Positions 5,055 through 5,771 of a DNA stretch of 5,771 nt are shown piece after piece. The stretch's first letter is position 1. Each line of letters starts with the position of its first letter. The position numbers were made by a program, and so were the translations under genes. The stretch spans positions 1 to 5,771 of the forward strand of contig JAUIEQ010000054.1 of NCBI GenBank assembly GCA_030429785.1, written 5' to 3'. The stretch comes from a bacterium. Its GTDB lineage: Bacteria > Patescibacteriota > Patescibacteriia > S139-126 > S139-133. The notes beneath the pieces are model-generated. The model did no database searches, was not told the DNA's origin, and was given only the letters and a program-made list of their open reading frames with translations.

Positions 5055-5771
5055 TTAAATAAAGTCTGAAATAAACACCCAGGCAATAAACAGCGCACCA
5101 ATGTAGCCAGTCATCACTTCATACGTGCGACGGAAGCGACGAGGCAGCAACGCTGCAATACCATGACCACCATCAAATGGAAGTAACGGCAGCGCTTGCA
5201 ACAACCCAATACTCCATGACAAAGCAAAGCTTAATCGTAATACATCTTGTATATTGGCGCTATTATCAGCTACAACTGAAATGATACCAACTGGACCAGA
5301 TACACCTTCGCTTGCAGAAGGTCCAAACAACATAGATCCTACTAATACCAAAACACCAACTGATAGCATCGGGAAAATATATGTTGTGAAGAAGTCTTTC
5401 CCCCAATACAACAATGCGGTAACACTGACTAACGCCGTCAACATCAACAACCCTCGCAACGAAAATGCTTGCTCTCCCAAAAACCACAGCACATACAAAG
5501 CTGCCAAACCATACATCACATTAGCCCAAATACCACTGCCATAGATACTCAATTGTTCACGTCTGCCAAGCGTTTTCATTTGCGCATCAGCTGCTTCACT
5601 GCTTTTAACATATCCCATAACAATCCATGGCGAAAAATACATCGGACAGTCAAAAAACGTTGAGTGGATTGTGATATATGGACGAAATTTAACACCAAGT
5701 CCTATTTCCTCTATAGGAATGTTATTGCGTCGCATTGCATATGCATGGCCTAACTCATGCACAAATATCAT
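5055..5771 (-). CDS. Second M50-family membrane metalloprotease, N-terminus outside the window
   Basis: At least 238 residues, with the frame open at the right edge. The ATG at the edge encodes only IFV before HELGH (residues 5-9), leaving too little for the first membrane helix, so the true start lies outside. The rest is a compact site-2-type protease: a strand-like segment ending in SPW..MGYV (48-55), a GIWANV helix (80-85 onward) resembling the GPLAN motif of the family, helices near 102-122 and 132-150, SGPVGI (158-163), then QALPLLPFDGG (192-202) with Asp200 as expected zinc ligand, and a C-terminal helix (222-238). The usual Asn at the start of the last motif is Gln192. No PDZ domain is visible. 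It is clearly paralogous to the 264-residue protein next to it, sharing FFD/YFD, SPW and MGYV landmarks. Its own terminator follows. Confidence 0.9.
   Translation of the reverse strand: MIFVHELGHAYAMRRNNIPIEEIGLGVKFRPYITIHSTFFDCPMYFSPWIVMGYVKSSEAADAQMKTLGRREQLSIYGSGIWANVMYGLAALYVLWFLGEQAFSLRGLLMLTALVSVTALLYWGKDFFTTYIFPMLSVGVLVLVGSMLFGPSASEGVSGPVGIISVVADNSANIQDVLRLSFALSWSIGLLQALPLLPFDGGHGIAALLPRRFRRTYEVMTGYIGALFIAWVFISDFI

Noticed and set aside
5254..5544. 96-codon + strand ORF
   Set aside because: Antisense to the second M50 gene with clear catalytic motifs; composition is that of a shadow frame.
1..5771. CRISPR array, tRNA, rRNA or insertion sequence
   Set aside because: No regularly spaced repeats, no cloverleaf or rRNA-like sequence, and no transposase or terminal inverted repeats were seen on either strand.

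Overview
This is bacterial DNA from an organism I cannot name. Start sites use standard Shine-Dalgarno (SD) spacing, promoters are sigma70-like (TTGACA / TATGAT), terminators are factor-independent, and genes end with TAA, TAG or TGA, so an ordinary bacterial code fits. By hand count most of the window is about 37-45% GC, but the first ~360 bases are about 49%. Few genes are recognisable and the enzymes are compact, which fits an uncultured lineage such as the Patescibacteria/CPR. That placement is a weak inference.

Layout: (1) 3-332, + strand, the 3' end of an unrecognised gene with a GC-rich terminator. (2) 439-1773, - strand, a fusion of prephenate dehydrogenase and prephenate dehydratase (TyrA-PheA) without chorismate mutase or ACT domain. 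(3) 1774-2104, a divergent intergenic region holding a strong + promoter, a possible - promoter sharing the same -10, and a long - strand leader. The leader has a possible Phe/Tyr-containing leader peptide, three abutting hairpins, a possible terminator, and a 9-bp alternative pairing. (4) 2105-3452, + strand, a tight operon of three small unrecognised proteins, at least two of which look like distant paralogues. (5) 3453-3564, two back-to-back terminators. (6) 3575-4943, - strand, a two-gene unit: an M50 site-2-type membrane protease followed by a soluble 179-residue protein. (7) 5055-5771, - strand, a second, related M50 protease running off the window edge, with its own terminator.

Functions: the fusion enzyme would take prephenate to both the tyrosine and phenylalanine branches, so its leader is a reasonable place to look for aromatic amino acid control. 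The two M50 proteins belong to a family that cuts substrates within the membrane; both seem to lack a PDZ domain. Neither a substrate nor a signalling partner is visible in the window. The three-gene operon has no assignable function. The best candidates for something undescribed are the leader RNA and the paired M50 proteases.
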